Below, one piece after another: positions 43,709 to 52,592 of a stretch of 64,000 bases of DNA. Both the position numbers and the translations under genes were made by a program. Position 1 is the first letter of the stretch, and each line of letters begins with the position of its first letter. The stretch spans positions 4,355,418 to 4,419,417 of the forward strand of contig JBBCGL010000001.1 of the NCBI GenBank assembly GCA_037200385.1, written 5' to 3'. The notes under the pieces are model-generated. The model was not told the origin of the DNA. It was given only the letters and a program-made list of their open reading frames with translations, and did not search any database. Origin of the DNA: Rhizomicrobium sp. (lineage in GTDB: Bacteria > Pseudomonadota > Alphaproteobacteria > Micropepsales > Micropepsaceae).

Positions 43709-45772
43709 ATGAAGTATGGCAAATGGATCGCGGCCATGGCCGTGTTGGCGGCCGTCGCGGCCAGAGGAGCAGACAGCGTGGATGACCCCTATATCTGGCT
43801 TGAAGACGTGCATGGCGCCAAGCCGCTCGCCTGGGTGGCGGACCAGAACACCCGTACTCGCGCCGTCCTCCAGGCCGACCCGCGCTACCAGGCCGACCAC
43901 GATGCGGTCCTGAAGGTCCTCGACGCCACCGACCGCATTCCCTATGGCGCGATCGTCCGGGACAGCGTGTTCAATTTCTGGCAGGACGCGGTCAATCCCA
44001 AAGGCGTCTGGCGCCGCACCACGGTCGCCGACTACGCGAACAGCAGCCCGCATTGGGAAACGGTCATCGACGTCGACAAGCTCGCCGCCGACGAGCATGA
44101 GAACTGGATCTGGAAAGGCGCGAACTGCACCCCGGACCTCAGCCGCTGCCTCGTCCAGCTCTCGCGCGATGGCGGCGACGCGCACGTCATCCGGGAATTC
44201 GACCTCAAGACGAAGACTTTCATAAGCGGCGGCTTCACCCTGCCGCATGCCAAGTCCGATGCGAGCTGGATCGACAACGACACGGTGGTCTTCGACACCG
44301 ATTTCGGTCCCGGCACGATGACCAAGTCGGGCTATCCGCGGATCGTCAGGCTCTGGCATCGCGGCCAGCCGATCGACGCGGCCAAGACGCTGCTGGAGGG
44401 CAAGCCGGAGGATATCGCGGTCCAGACGCTGACGCTCAACGGCAAGCACGGCGTCACCGCCCTCGTCGTGCGCGGCGTGACGTTCTTCGAGAACGAATAT
44501 CATCGCATCAATGCCGACGGCTCACTGACGAAGCTCGACCTGCCGCTCTCGGCCAGCATCCAGGGCATGACCGGCGACCGTATTCTCTTCACCTTGCGCA
44601 AGGCATGGGAGACCGGCGGCCAGACCTATCCGCAGGGGGCGCTGCTCTCCATGGCGGCGTCGGGCGGCGACATCGACGTGCTCTATGCGCCGGGCCCGCG
44701 CGCCACGGTGGAAGAGGTCGCGCCCGGCCGCGACGTGGTTTATGCCTCGATCTTCGAGAACGTCACCGGCGCCATCCATGCCTTTCGCCGCGTCGACGGC
44801 AAATGGCGCGACGACAAGCTCGGCCTGCCGCCCAACGGCGCGACGCATATCGTCTCGACCAATGATTTCGGTCCCGAGGCGATGTATACGTTCGAGAGCT
44901 ATCTGAAACCCGCGACGCTCTATCTCGACGAGGGCGACGACAAGCCGCGCGCGATCAAGTCATTGCCGGCGCGCTTCGACTCGGCCGGCTTGGTGACCGA
45001 GCAATTCGAGGCCGCCTCTTCCGACGGCGTGAAGATTCCGTATTTCGTGACGCGTCCGAAGACGCCCGCCGGTCCGGCGCCGACGATCCTCTACGGCTAT
45101 GGCGGTTTCGAGATTTCCCAGACGCCGGCCTATTCGGCGAATTTCGGCATGCTGTGGCTAGCCAAGGGCGGCATCTTCGTCGTCGCGAACATCCGCGGCG
45201 GCGGCGAGTTCGGCCCCGCCTGGCACGAAGCCGCGCTGTTCGAGAACCGTCAGAAAGCGTTCGACGATTTCGCCGCCGTGGCGCGCGATCTCGTCCGGCG
45301 CGGCCTCACCACCGCGCCGCAGCTCGGCATCATGGGCGGCTCGAATGGCGGTCTGCTGGTCTCCACCTCGATGGTGCAGCATCCCGAACTGTTCGGCGCG
45401 GTGGTCTGCCAGGTGCCCCTGATCGACATGCTGCGCTTCACCCAGATCGGCGCCGGCCAGTCCTGGGCCGACGAATACGGCGATCCCGCCGATCCGAAGG
45501 CGCGGGAATGGATCCTCAAATACTCGCCCTACCAGAACGTGAAGCCGGGCGTGAAATATCCGCCGGTGCTGTTCACCACCGCGACCAGCGACGACCGCGT
45601 CACGCCCGTGCATGCGCGCAAGATGGCCGCGAAGATGGAGAGCTATGGCGACGACGTGCTGTTCTTCGAGAACACCGACGGCGGCCACTCCGCCGGCGCC
45701 AACCACAAAGAGGCGGCCGAGATGTGGGCGTTGAGCTTCGTGTATCTGAAGCAGAAGCTGGGATTGAAATAA
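43709..45772 (+). CDS. Secreted prolyl oligopeptidase family peptidase (S9A), copy 1
   Basis: A 687-residue protein with a Sec signal peptide (MKYGKWIAAMAVLAAVAARG). The N-terminal beta-propeller (about 30-430) begins DPYIWLEDVHG-x-KPLAWV, typical of prolyl oligopeptidases. The hydrolase domain has YGYGGFEISQTP, GGSNGG with the nucleophilic serine near 545, then DDRVTP (Asp) and GGHSAG (His). It should cleave Pro-containing peptides in the periplasm or outside. A second copy follows after a hairpin repeat. Confidence 0.94.
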   Translation: MKYGKWIAAMAVLAAVAARGADSVDDPYIWLEDVHGAKPLAWVADQNTRTRAVLQADPRYQADHDAVLKVLDATDRIPYGAIVRDSVFNFWQDAVNPKGVWRRTTVADYANSSPHWETVIDVDKLAADEHENWIWKGANCTPDLSRCLVQLSRDGGDAHVIREFDLKTKTFISGGFTLPHAKSDASWIDNDTVVFDTDFGPGTMTKSGYPRIVRLWHRGQPIDAAKTLLEGKPEDIAVQTLTLNGKHGVTALVVRGVTFFENEYHRINADGSLTKLDLPLSASIQGMTGDRILFTLRKAWETGGQTYPQGALLSMAASGGDIDVLYAPGPRATVEEVAPGRDVVYASIFENVTGAIHAFRRVDGKWRDDKLGLPPNGATHIVSTNDFGPEAMYTFESYLKPATLYLDEGDDKPRAIKSLPARFDSAGLVTEQFEAASSDGVKIPYFVTRPKTPAGPAPTILYGYGGFEISQTPAYSANFGMLWLAKGGIFVVANIRGGGEFGPAWHEAALFENRQKAFDDFAAVARDLVRRGLTTAPQLGIMGGSNGGLLVSTSMVQHPELFGAVVCQVPLIDMLRFTQIGAGQSWADEYGDPADPKAREWILKYSPYQNVKPGVKYPPVLFTTATSDDRVTPVHARKMAAKMESYGDDVLFFENTDGGHSAGANHKEAAEMWALSFVYLKQKLGLK

Positions 45773-45773
45773 C

Positions 45774-45803
45774 TTTCCTCCCCCGTTGTTACGGGGGAGG
45801 AAA
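45774..45803. repeat. Perfect hairpin repeat between two peptidase genes
   Basis: TTTCCTCCCCCGT (45774-45786) pairs perfectly with ACGGGGGAGGAAA (45791-45803) around a TGTT loop. This is the short form of the 133-bp repeat at 36268-36400. It begins 2 nt after the first peptidase stop. Confidence 0.85.
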
Positions 45804-45814
45804 CGGAGGACATC

Positions 45815-47923
45815 GTGCGCTTTCAGTCTCTTCTTTTCGCCTCCATCGCTCTCCTCGCCACCTCAACCCTCGCCGCTCCCGTCGACGACGATCCCAATCT
45901 ATGGCTCTCCGACATCTACGGCGAAAAGCCGCTCGCCTGGGTCAAGCAGCAGAACGCCACCAGCGAAGCCGCGCTCAAATCCGATCCTCGCTACGCCCAG
46001 GATTACGGGACGATCCTCAAATCGCTGGACGTGCCCGACCGCATCCCGCTGGGCCAGCTCGATCATGGCAAGGTCTATGATTTCTGGCAGGACGCGGAGC
46101 ACGCGCGCGGTATCTGGCGCCGCACCACGGCCGCCGACTACGCGTCGAAGACGCCGCATTGGGAAACCCTGCTCGACCTCGACACGCTCGACGCCGGCGA
46201 GCACGCCCAGTTCGTCTGGCAGGGTGCCGATTGCGCGCCGGACGGCGACCGCTGCCTGATCCGGCTTTCGCCCGGCGGCGGCGATGCCGCGACGGTGCGC
46301 GAGTTCGACCTGAAGACCAAAAGCTTCGTGGCCGATGGCTTCGCGCTGCCGCTCTCGAAGCTCAACGCGGCCTTCATCGATGAGAACACCGTGCTGGTCT
46401 CGACCGATTTCGGTCCCGGCACGCTCACCAAGTCGAGCTATCCGCGCATCGTGAAGCTCTGGCGTCGCGGCGAAGCGCTTGCCGACGCGAGGACGGTTTA
46501 TGAAGGCACCGCGGACGACATCTCGGCAAACCCCGTCGTCTTCCACGGACCATACGGCACCATCGCGCTGGTCGAGCGCGGCCTGACCTTCTTCACCGCG
46601 GAATATCGTTATGTCTATCCCGACGGATCGACGATGAAGCTGCCGCTCCCGCCCGGCGCCGAACTGCATGGGGTCACGGGCGGCAAGCTGATCTTCACGC
46701 TGCGCGAGCCTTGGACGCCGCCCGGCGCGCAGAAGCCCCTCGGGCGCGGCGCGCTGATCGCCTTCGCGGTCAAGCCGTACGTGCTGCAGAAGATGCAGGC
46801 GCGCTTCGAGCTTCTTTACACGCCGGGCCCGCGCGACGCGGTGGACGGCGTCGTCGCCGGCCGCGACGCGGTCTATGCCTCGATCTACGACAACGTCACC
46901 GGTTCGGTGCATGCCTTTCGCGAGAGCAACGGCCATTGGAGCGATACGAAGCTCGCCCTGCCGCAAGGCGGTTCGACCGCGGTGCTGCCGGCCGACCCCT
47001 GGAGCGGCGCCGCGCAGTTCGCCTTCGAGAGCTTCCTCACCCCGCCCACGCTTTACGCCACCGACGGCACCTCGCCGCCCATCGCGGTGAAATCCCAGGC
47101 GCCGCTGTTCGATGCGAGCCGCTACAGCGCGCAGCAGCTTTGGACCATCTCGTCCGACGGCACCAAGGTCCCGTATTTCCTGATCCGCCCCAAGGCCGCG
47201 AAAGGTCCGGTGCCGACCATCCTCTATTCCTATGGCGGTTTCGAGCTCGCGCTGACGCCCTGGTACTGGAACGACGGCCATCGCCCGCTCGATGTGGGCC
47301 AGGTCTGGCTGAGCCGGGGCGGCGCCATCGCGGTGGCCAATATCCGCGGCGGCGGCGAGTTCGGGCCGCGCTGGCACCAGGCGGCGCTCAAGCAGAACCG
47401 CCAGAAGGCGTTCGACGATTTCGCCGCCGTGGCGCGCGACCTGGAGACGCGCAAGCTCGCCACGCCCAAACAGCTCGGCATCGTCGGCGCCTCGAACGGC
47501 GGCGTGCTGACCACCGTGACGATGACCCAGCATCCCGAACTGCTCGCCGCCGTGGTCTGCCAGCGCCCGCTGGTCGACATGCTGCGCTACACCCGCTTCG
47601 GCGCCGGCGCCTCCTGGATCGACGAATATGGCGATCCCGACAAGCCGGAAGACCGCGCCTGGCTGGCGAAATACTCAGCCTATCAGAACGTGAAGCCGGA
47701 CGCGGCCTATCCCTCCATCCTCTTCATCACCGAGACCAGCGACGACCGCGTCACGCCCATCTGGGCTCGCATGATGGCGGCCAAGATGGAGGCGCAGGGT
47801 CACGACGTGCTGTTCAACGAAAGCGCCGAAGGCGGCCACGGCCCCGGCGCCACCAACGCCGCGCAGGCGGAGATGTGGGCGCTGAGCTATGTGTATCTGA
47901 AACAGAAATTGGGATTGAAATAG
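45815..47923 (+). CDS. Secreted prolyl oligopeptidase family peptidase (S9A), copy 2
   Basis: A 702-residue paralogue of the preceding peptidase, with signal peptide MRFQSLLFASIALLATSTLA. The propeller starts DPNLWLSDIYGEKPLAWV, and the hydrolase domain shows YGGFELALTP, GASNGG with the nucleophile near residue 560, DDRVTP and GGHGPG. The nucleophile elbow is GASNGG rather than GGSNGG. The GTG start at 45815 follows GGAGGA (45805-45810). Tandem duplication is clear; the insertion of GGALIAFAVKPYVLQKMQ-type sequence near residue 325 distinguishes it. Confidence 0.93.
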   Translation: MRFQSLLFASIALLATSTLAAPVDDDPNLWLSDIYGEKPLAWVKQQNATSEAALKSDPRYAQDYGTILKSLDVPDRIPLGQLDHGKVYDFWQDAEHARGIWRRTTAADYASKTPHWETLLDLDTLDAGEHAQFVWQGADCAPDGDRCLIRLSPGGGDAATVREFDLKTKSFVADGFALPLSKLNAAFIDENTVLVSTDFGPGTLTKSSYPRIVKLWRRGEALADARTVYEGTADDISANPVVFHGPYGTIALVERGLTFFTAEYRYVYPDGSTMKLPLPPGAELHGVTGGKLIFTLREPWTPPGAQKPLGRGALIAFAVKPYVLQKMQARFELLYTPGPRDAVDGVVAGRDAVYASIYDNVTGSVHAFRESNGHWSDTKLALPQGGSTAVLPADPWSGAAQFAFESFLTPPTLYATDGTSPPIAVKSQAPLFDASRYSAQQLWTISSDGTKVPYFLIRPKAAKGPVPTILYSYGGFELALTPWYWNDGHRPLDVGQVWLSRGGAIAVANIRGGGEFGPRWHQAALKQNRQKAFDDFAAVARDLETRKLATPKQLGIVGASNGGVLTTVTMTQHPELLAAVVCQRPLVDMLRYTRFGAGASWIDEYGDPDKPEDRAWLAKYSAYQNVKPDAAYPSILFITETSDDRVTPIWARMMAAKMEAQGHDVLFNESAEGGHGPGATNAAQAEMWALSYVYLKQKLGLK

Positions 47924-47966
47924 AGCGGCCGCCGCCCCCATGCTGTGCCCGAACGGGGAGGTCGGC

Positions 47967-48611
47967 ATGGACAGGTTCGGGCGCATCTTCGCGGCAATCG
48001 CGGCCGTCTTTGTCTGGGCGGTCCTGCTGACCGAACTGGTGCTGGCCGTGACGGCGCCGCAGGACGGTCTCGGTGCCGCCGCGGCGCTCGGCCGCTATGT
48101 CAGCTCCTTCACCATTCTTGCCAATCTGTTCGCGGCGGTGGCACTGGCGGCGGTTGCATTCGATCCGCATCGCGCGGCGCGCGCGAATATCCTCACCGCG
48201 ATCCTCCTCTATCTGACCGTCGTCGCGCTGGTTTATCTCCTCGAATTCCACGGCGCGCTTGAAACAAAAGCCGGCGGCCTGCGCATGCTGCTCGACGCGG
48301 CGATCCACGACATCGTGCCGGCGCTCTACCTCGTCTTCTGGCTGTTCTTGCCCAAGGGCACGCTCGGCTGGCGCGCACCCTTCGCCTGGTTGGCTTTCCC
48401 GCTTGCCTATCTCGTCTTCATGCTGGTCCAGGGCGCGCTCACGGGCCATTATGCCTATCCTTTCCTCGACCTCGCGGCGCTCGGCGCCGGCCGGGTGGCG
48501 ATCAACAGCCTGGGTTTGCTTGGGATCTACCTGGTCGTCGGCTTCGTCCTGGCCGGCATCGACTGCGCCTTGGGCGGCCTGCCGCGCCGCCTCCCGGCCG
48601 CATCGGGCTAG
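47967..48611 (+). CDS. Pr6Pr-like integral membrane protein
   Basis: A 214-residue protein with six hydrophobic segments (AAIAAVFVWAVLLTELVLA, FTILANLFAAVALAAVAF, ILLYLTVVALVYLLEF, HDIVPALYLVFWLFLP, FAWLAFPLAYLVFML and LLGIYLVVGFVLAG). The RYVSSFTILANLF and HDIVPALYLVFW blocks resemble the Pr6Pr family of six-helix proteins, function unknown. ATG 47967 is chosen because GGGGAGG (47954-47960) precedes it at the right distance; the in-frame ATG 47940 lacks one. Confidence 0.75.
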   Translation: MDRFGRIFAAIAAVFVWAVLLTELVLAVTAPQDGLGAAAALGRYVSSFTILANLFAAVALAAVAFDPHRAARANILTAILLYLTVVALVYLLEFHGALETKAGGLRMLLDAAIHDIVPALYLVFWLFLPKGTLGWRAPFAWLAFPLAYLVFMLVQGALTGHYAYPFLDLAALGAGRVAINSLGLLGIYLVVGFVLAGIDCALGGLPRRLPAASG

Positions 48612-48703
48612 GCGCGTCATCCGTCGGCACGACCTGTGATTGACGGCCCGCCCTCTCTGGCCTAAAACCCGCCGCTTCCGGAAGAGACGAGGTCGCTTCC
48701 GGT

Positions 48704-48760
48704 CCTGGGCTCGGCCCAGGATCGCCCCCAGGCAGCGCGGATGCGCCCCCTGGGGCCGTT
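48704..48760 (+). terminator. Double hairpin, probable terminator region
   Basis: CCTGGGCTCGGCCCAGG (48704-48720) folds into a tight hairpin. CCCCAGG (48726-48732) pairs with CCTGGGG (48749-48755) around a GC-rich loop, and is followed by CCGTTTTG. It lies between the membrane-protein gene and ffh, so it could end the upstream transcript. It also resembles a structured leader; no RNA family is recognised. Confidence 0.4.
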
Positions 48761-48780
48761 TTGCTTTGGGTATTACTTGC

Positions 48781-48864
48781 CCGTCATCATCCGCGCATGC
48801 GGGTGATCCAATTTCCGGCTCCGCCGCCGAAATTGGGTTGCCCGGACAAGCCGGGCGATGACGG
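48781..48864. repeat. Cloverleaf-like palindromic repeat upstream of ffh
   Basis: Ends CCGTCATC (48781-48788) and GATGACGG (48857-48864) pair. Inside are a CCGCGCATGCGGG hairpin, an ATTTC...GAAAT central stem and a CCCGGACAAGCCGGG hairpin. The same plan and the shared AATTGGGTTGCCCGGACA stretch occur at 54457-54559. It ends 13 nt before the ffh start. Confidence 0.75.
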
Positions 48865-48877
48865 AGATGGATGATGG

Positions 48878-50251
48878 ATGTTTGACTCACTCCAGTCCCG
48901 CCTCGGCGGCGTGTTCGACAGGCTTCGCGGGCGCGGCGCGCTCACGGAAGCCGATGTCGACGCCGCGCTGGCCGAGGTCCGCACCGCGCTGATCGAGGCC
49001 GACGTCGCGCTCCCCGTCGTCAAGGATTTCATCGACAAGGTCCGCCCCCGCGCCATCGGCGAGGACGTCATCCGCTCGGTCACGCCCGGCCAGCAGGTCG
49101 TCAAGATCGTCCATGACGTGCTGGTCGAAACGCTCGGCGAGGAAAACGCCTCGCTGAACCTGGGCAGCCCGCCCGCGCCGATCCTGATGGTCGGCTTGCA
49201 GGGCTCGGGCAAGACGACGACCTCGGCCAAGCTCGGCCTGATGCTGCAGACCCGCGAGAAGAAAAAGGTGCTGATGGCGTCGCTCGACGTCACGCGCCCC
49301 GCCGCGATGGAGCAGCTGCGGATCCTGGGCGAGCAGGCGCAGGTCGCGACGCTGCCCATCGTCGCCGGCCAGACCCCGCTCGACATCGCCAGGCGCGCCA
49401 TGGCGAGCGCCCGGGTCGGCGGCTATGACGTCGTCATCCTCGACACCGCCGGCCGCCAGCATATCGACGAGCAGCTGATGCTCGAGGTCGCCGCGATCCG
49501 CGAGCAGGTCAAGCCGCACGAGACCATCCTGGTCGCGGACTCGCTGACCGGCCAGGACGCGGTGAACATCGCCAAATCGTTCAACGAGCGCGTGCCGCTT
49601 TCCGGCATCATCCTCAGCCGCGCCGACGGCGATGCCCGCGGCGGCGCGGCGCTCTCGATGCGTGCCGTCACCGGCGCACCGATCAAGTTCCTCGCCACCG
49701 GCGAAAAGCTCGACGCGCTCGAGCCGTTCCATCCCGCCCGCGTCGCCGGCCGCATCCTCGACATGGGCGACGTCGTCAGCCTGGTCGAGCGCGCCGCCGA
49801 GACCATCGACAAGGAGCAGGCCGAAAAACTCGCCAAGCGCATGAAGAAGGGCGAGTTCGACATGAACGACCTCGCCGAACAATTGCGCCAGATGAAGAAG
49901 CTCGGCGGCATGCAGGGCGTGCTCGGCATGCTGCCGGGCGTCGGCAAGGTGAAGGACCAGCTCGCGCAATCGGGCATGGACGACAAGCTGCTCACCCGCC
50001 AGGAAGCCATCATCCAGTCGATGACGAAGAAAGAGCGGTCCGATCCCGACCTGATCAACGGCTCGCGCCGCAAGCGTATCGCCGCAGGCTCCGGCGTCGA
50101 AGTGAGCGAAGTGAACAAGCTCCTCAAGATGCACCGGCAGATGTCGGACGTGATGAAGAAGATGGGCAAGGGCGGCCGCGCCATGCAGGGCCTCAGCGCC
50201 CTGTTCGGCGGTGGCGGCGGCATGCCCCCGGGCATGATGCCCAAACGATGA
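48878..50251 (+). CDS. ffh: Signal recognition particle protein Ffh
   Basis: A 457-residue SRP54 GTPase that binds signal peptides of nascent membrane proteins and the 4.5S RNA. N-domain 1-90, then G1 GLQGSGKTTT near 107, DTAGRQHIDE, and SRADGDARGG (variant of TKLDGDARGG). The methionine-rich M domain (from about 300) ends in GGGMPPGMMPKR. ATG 48878 follows GGAG only weakly. It heads the ffh-rpsP-rimM-trmD-rplS cluster and its receptor FtsY is encoded at 40658-41602. Confidence 0.98.
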   Translation: MFDSLQSRLGGVFDRLRGRGALTEADVDAALAEVRTALIEADVALPVVKDFIDKVRPRAIGEDVIRSVTPGQQVVKIVHDVLVETLGEENASLNLGSPPAPILMVGLQGSGKTTTSAKLGLMLQTREKKKVLMASLDVTRPAAMEQLRILGEQAQVATLPIVAGQTPLDIARRAMASARVGGYDVVILDTAGRQHIDEQLMLEVAAIREQVKPHETILVADSLTGQDAVNIAKSFNERVPLSGIILSRADGDARGGAALSMRAVTGAPIKFLATGEKLDALEPFHPARVAGRILDMGDVVSLVERAAETIDKEQAEKLAKRMKKGEFDMNDLAEQLRQMKKLGGMQGVLGMLPGVGKVKDQLAQSGMDDKLLTRQEAIIQSMTKKERSDPDLINGSRRKRIAAGSGVEVSEVNKLLKMHRQMSDVMKKMGKGGRAMQGLSALFGGGGGMPPGMMPKR

Positions 50252-50272
50252 AGTTCACGCTCTCTCCGTGAT

Positions 50273-50311
50273 CCTCCCCCGCAAAGCGGGGGAGGGAACC
50301 GCCGAAGGCGG
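50273..50311. repeat. Palindromic repeat between ffh and rpsP
   Basis: CCTCCCCCGC (50273-50282) pairs perfectly with GCGGGGGAGG (50286-50295) around AAA, then CCGCC-GAA-GGCGG (50299-50311) forms a second hairpin. The CCTCCCCCG start relates it to the repeats at 36268 and 45774. It lies within an otherwise conserved operon. Confidence 0.75.
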
Positions 50312-50358
50312 TGGAGGGGGCGACGACAGACACGAACGAAGAAGAAGGACTGCGACTT

Positions 50359-50721
50359 ATGGCTCTCAAGATCAGACTGGCCCGCGGCGGCACCAAGAAG
50401 CGCCCGCATTATGCGATCGTCGTGGCGGATTCGCGCAGCCCGCGCGACGGCCGCTTCATCGAGAAGATCGGCTTCTACAACCCGCTGCTGCCCAAGGACC
50501 ACGCCGACCGCGTGAAGCTCGAGGTCGAGAAGGCCGGCGAATGGATCAAGAAGGGCGCCACGGCGTCGGACCGCGTCCACCGCTTCCTCGCCAATGCCGG
50601 CCTCGTCGAGCCGCTGGCGAAGAACAACCCGCAGAAGGCCAAGCCGAAGAAGAAGGCGCAGGAACGCGCTGCGGCGAACGCCAAGGCCGCCGAAGCCGCA
50701 GCTGCGGCCGCGGAAGGCTAA
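50359..50721 (+). CDS. rpsP: 30S ribosomal protein bS16
   Basis: A 120-residue bS16. [28 protein letters not shown] is the family start, seen at residues 4-31, followed by [11 protein letters not shown] and [10 protein letters not shown]. The C-terminal 40 residues are an Ala/Lys-rich extension common in alphaproteobacteria. ATG 50359 follows AAGGA (50345-50349) by 9 nt; an in-frame GTG at 50311 is part of the upstream repeat. It is followed by rimM after 4 nt. Confidence 0.98.
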   Translation: MALKIRLARGGTKKRPHYAIVVADSRSPRDGRFIEKIGFYNPLLPKDHADRVKLEVEKAGEWIKKGATASDRVHRFLANAGLVEPLAKNNPQKAKPKKKAQERAAANAKAAEAAAAAAEG

Positions 50722-50725
50722 GACG

Positions 50726-51259
50726 ATGGCGGGGCCGTCCCGCGACGTGCTGATGGCCGCCGTGATCGGCGCCCAGGGCCTCAAGGGCGAGGTGAGGGTG
50801 AAGGCCTTCACCGCCGCGCCCGAAGCGCTGGCGCGCTATGGCGGGCTGCACACCAGGGACGGCCGCCGCTTCACGGTGACGGCGGCGCGTGGCACCAGGC
50901 CGGACGAGGCGGTGCTGACGCTCGCCGAAGTGAGCGACCGCGGCGCGGCCGAGGCGCTCAAGGGCACCGAGCTCTACGTCACCCGCGCCGCGCTGCCGCA
51001 GCCCGACGCCGACGAGTTCTACCACGCCGATCTCGTCGGCCTGCGTGCGGAGGATGTCGAGGACCGGGTCATCGGCACCGTCAAGGCGATCCACAATTAC
51101 GGCGCCGGCGACGTGATCGAGATCGAGATCCCGGGCGGCGACACCGTCCTCCTCGCCTTCACCCGCGAGACCGTTCCCCATATCGAGATCGACAAGGGCC
51201 GCATCGTGGTCGCCGTCCCACGCGACGACGAAGCCGAACGCGAACACGGCGTGGAATGA
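50726..51259 (+). CDS. rimM: Ribosome maturation factor RimM
   Basis: A 177-residue 30S assembly factor. VLMAAVIGAQGLKGEVRVKAFT is the RimM N-terminal block, with LKGTELYVTRAALP and YHADLVGL linking to the C-terminal PRC barrel (GTVKAIHNYGAGDVIEI). It binds S19 and helps mature the 16S 3' domain. It lies between rpsP and trmD as usual, 4 nt after rpsP. Confidence 0.96.
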   Translation: MAGPSRDVLMAAVIGAQGLKGEVRVKAFTAAPEALARYGGLHTRDGRRFTVTAARGTRPDEAVLTLAEVSDRGAAEALKGTELYVTRAALPQPDADEFYHADLVGLRAEDVEDRVIGTVKAIHNYGAGDVIEIEIPGGDTVLLAFTRETVPHIEIDKGRIVVAVPRDDEAEREHGVE

Positions 51260-51302
51260 ATTGGGTCGCGCCGTCGCGTGGAAATCCGTCGGCGTTCGCC
51301 GC

Positions 51303-51998
51303 ATGACCTGGTCCGCGGCCGTCCTGACCCTCTTTCCCGAGATGTTCCCGGGCCCGCTCGGCATTTCCCTGCTGGGCAAGGCCTTGCAGCGTGAGCTCTG
51401 GTCGCTCGAGGTCCGCGACATCCGCGACCACGGCGTCGGCAAGCACGCCAAGGTCGACGACACGCCGGCCGGCGGCGGCCCGGGCATGGTGATGCGCGCC
51501 GACGTCGCGATCGCCGCGATCGATGCCGTGGAACGGCGCGACCGGCCGCTCATCTACCTGTCCCCGCGCGGCCTGCCGCTGACCCAGGCGCGGGTCGCAG
51601 CCCTCGCCGCCGGGCCCGGCGCCATCCTGCTCTGTGGCAGGTTCGAGGGGCTGGACCAGCGCGCCATCGACGCCCGCGAGATCGAGGAGATCAGCCTCGG
51701 GGATTTCGTGCTGGCCGGCGGCGAGATCGCGGCCATGGCCCTGATCGAGGCCTCCGTCCGCCTGATCCCCGGCGTGTTGGGGGCCGCGGAGTCGCCGGCC
51801 GAAGAGAGCTTCTCCGCCGGCCTCCTGGAATATCCGCAATTCACCCGCCCCCAGGCGGTCGAGGGGCTGGCCATTCCGGATGTGCTAAACAACGGAAATC
51901 ACAAGGAAATCGCCAAATGGCGGCAGGCCCGGGCCGAAGCGCTCACCAAGGCGCGGCGCCCCGACCTCTGGACCCTCTATGAAAAGAAAAAAACCTAG
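51303..51998 (+). CDS. trmD: tRNA (guanine37-N1)-methyltransferase
   Basis: A 231-residue TrmD that methylates G37 of tRNAs reading CNN codons to prevent frameshifts. The trefoil-knot motifs YLSPRGLPLTQ, LLCGRFEGLDQR and GDFVLAGGEIAAM bind AdoMet, and the start MTWSAAVLTLFPEMFPG is normal. ATG 51303 begins that motif; the frame is open upstream to 51261. It is followed by rplS. Confidence 0.97.
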   Translation: MTWSAAVLTLFPEMFPGPLGISLLGKALQRELWSLEVRDIRDHGVGKHAKVDDTPAGGGPGMVMRADVAIAAIDAVERRDRPLIYLSPRGLPLTQARVAALAAGPGAILLCGRFEGLDQRAIDAREIEEISLGDFVLAGGEIAAMALIEASVRLIPGVLGAAESPAEESFSAGLLEYPQFTRPQAVEGLAIPDVLNNGNHKEIAKWRQARAEALTKARRPDLWTLYEKKKT

Positions 51999-52043
51999 GC
52001 TATACGCCCCGCTCTTTCGCTGACCGCCCGGAGACTGACGAAC

Positions 52044-52451
52044 ATGAACCTGCTGCAGACGCTCGAAGCCGAGCAGATGAAGGCCGTCCGGGCCAAGCCG
52101 CATCCCGAGTTCCGCGCCGGCGACACGCTCAAGGTCAACGTCAAGGTCGTCGAAGTCTCCTATGACGAGAAGGCCAAGGCCGAGAAGCGCCGCGAGCGCC
52201 TGCAGGCCTTCGAAGGCGTCTGCATCGCGCGCCAGGGTGCCGGCCTCAACGAGAGCTTCACCGTCCGCAAGATCTCCTATGGCGAGGGCGTCGAGCGCGT
52301 CTTCCCGATCTATTCGCCGCTGGTCGACAGCGTGACGGTGGTCCGCAAGGGCCGCGTCCGCCGCGCCAAGCTCTATTATCTGCGCGGTCGCCGCGGCAAG
52401 TCGGCCCGTATCGCCGAGCGCCAGGACAACGAGAGCACCGCCGGCGCCTAG
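52044..52451 (+). CDS. rplS: 50S ribosomal protein bL19
   Basis: A 135-residue bL19. [53 protein letters not shown]-type blocks and [20 protein letters not shown] are the family core. The last 12 residues are a short acidic tail. A GGAG site lies at 52030-52033. It ends the ffh operon; the 141 nt after it hold no gene. Confidence 0.98.
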   Translation: MNLLQTLEAEQMKAVRAKPHPEFRAGDTLKVNVKVVEVSYDEKAKAEKRRERLQAFEGVCIARQGAGLNESFTVRKISYGEGVERVFPIYSPLVDSVTVVRKGRVRRAKLYYLRGRRGKSARIAERQDNESTAGA

Positions 52452-52592
52452 GCTTTTTGCAGGCCGCGGCGTATCCCCATCGGATGCGTCGCGGTATTCC
52501 TGCCACGCCGGGCCGGAATTCGCTTCGCCCACTTCCCAACGCAATTTGCGCGCCTATTCTCCGCGCCCCGTTTTGAAGCCGGGCATTGAGTC

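Noticed and set aside
45899-47533. A 544-codon frame opposite the second peptidase
   Set aside because: It mirrors the S9 peptidase codons and shows no conserved motif.
48781-48864. tRNA-like cloverleaf
   Set aside because: It lacks the T-loop and D-loop consensus, anticodon arm and acceptor spacing, and has a near copy at 54457 in another gap, so it is a repeat.
48612-48877. Possible 4.5S SRP RNA or other small RNA upstream of ffh
   Set aside because: The hairpins do not contain the conserved SRP RNA tetraloop and internal-loop pattern, and the region is explained by a terminator-like double hairpin and a repeat.
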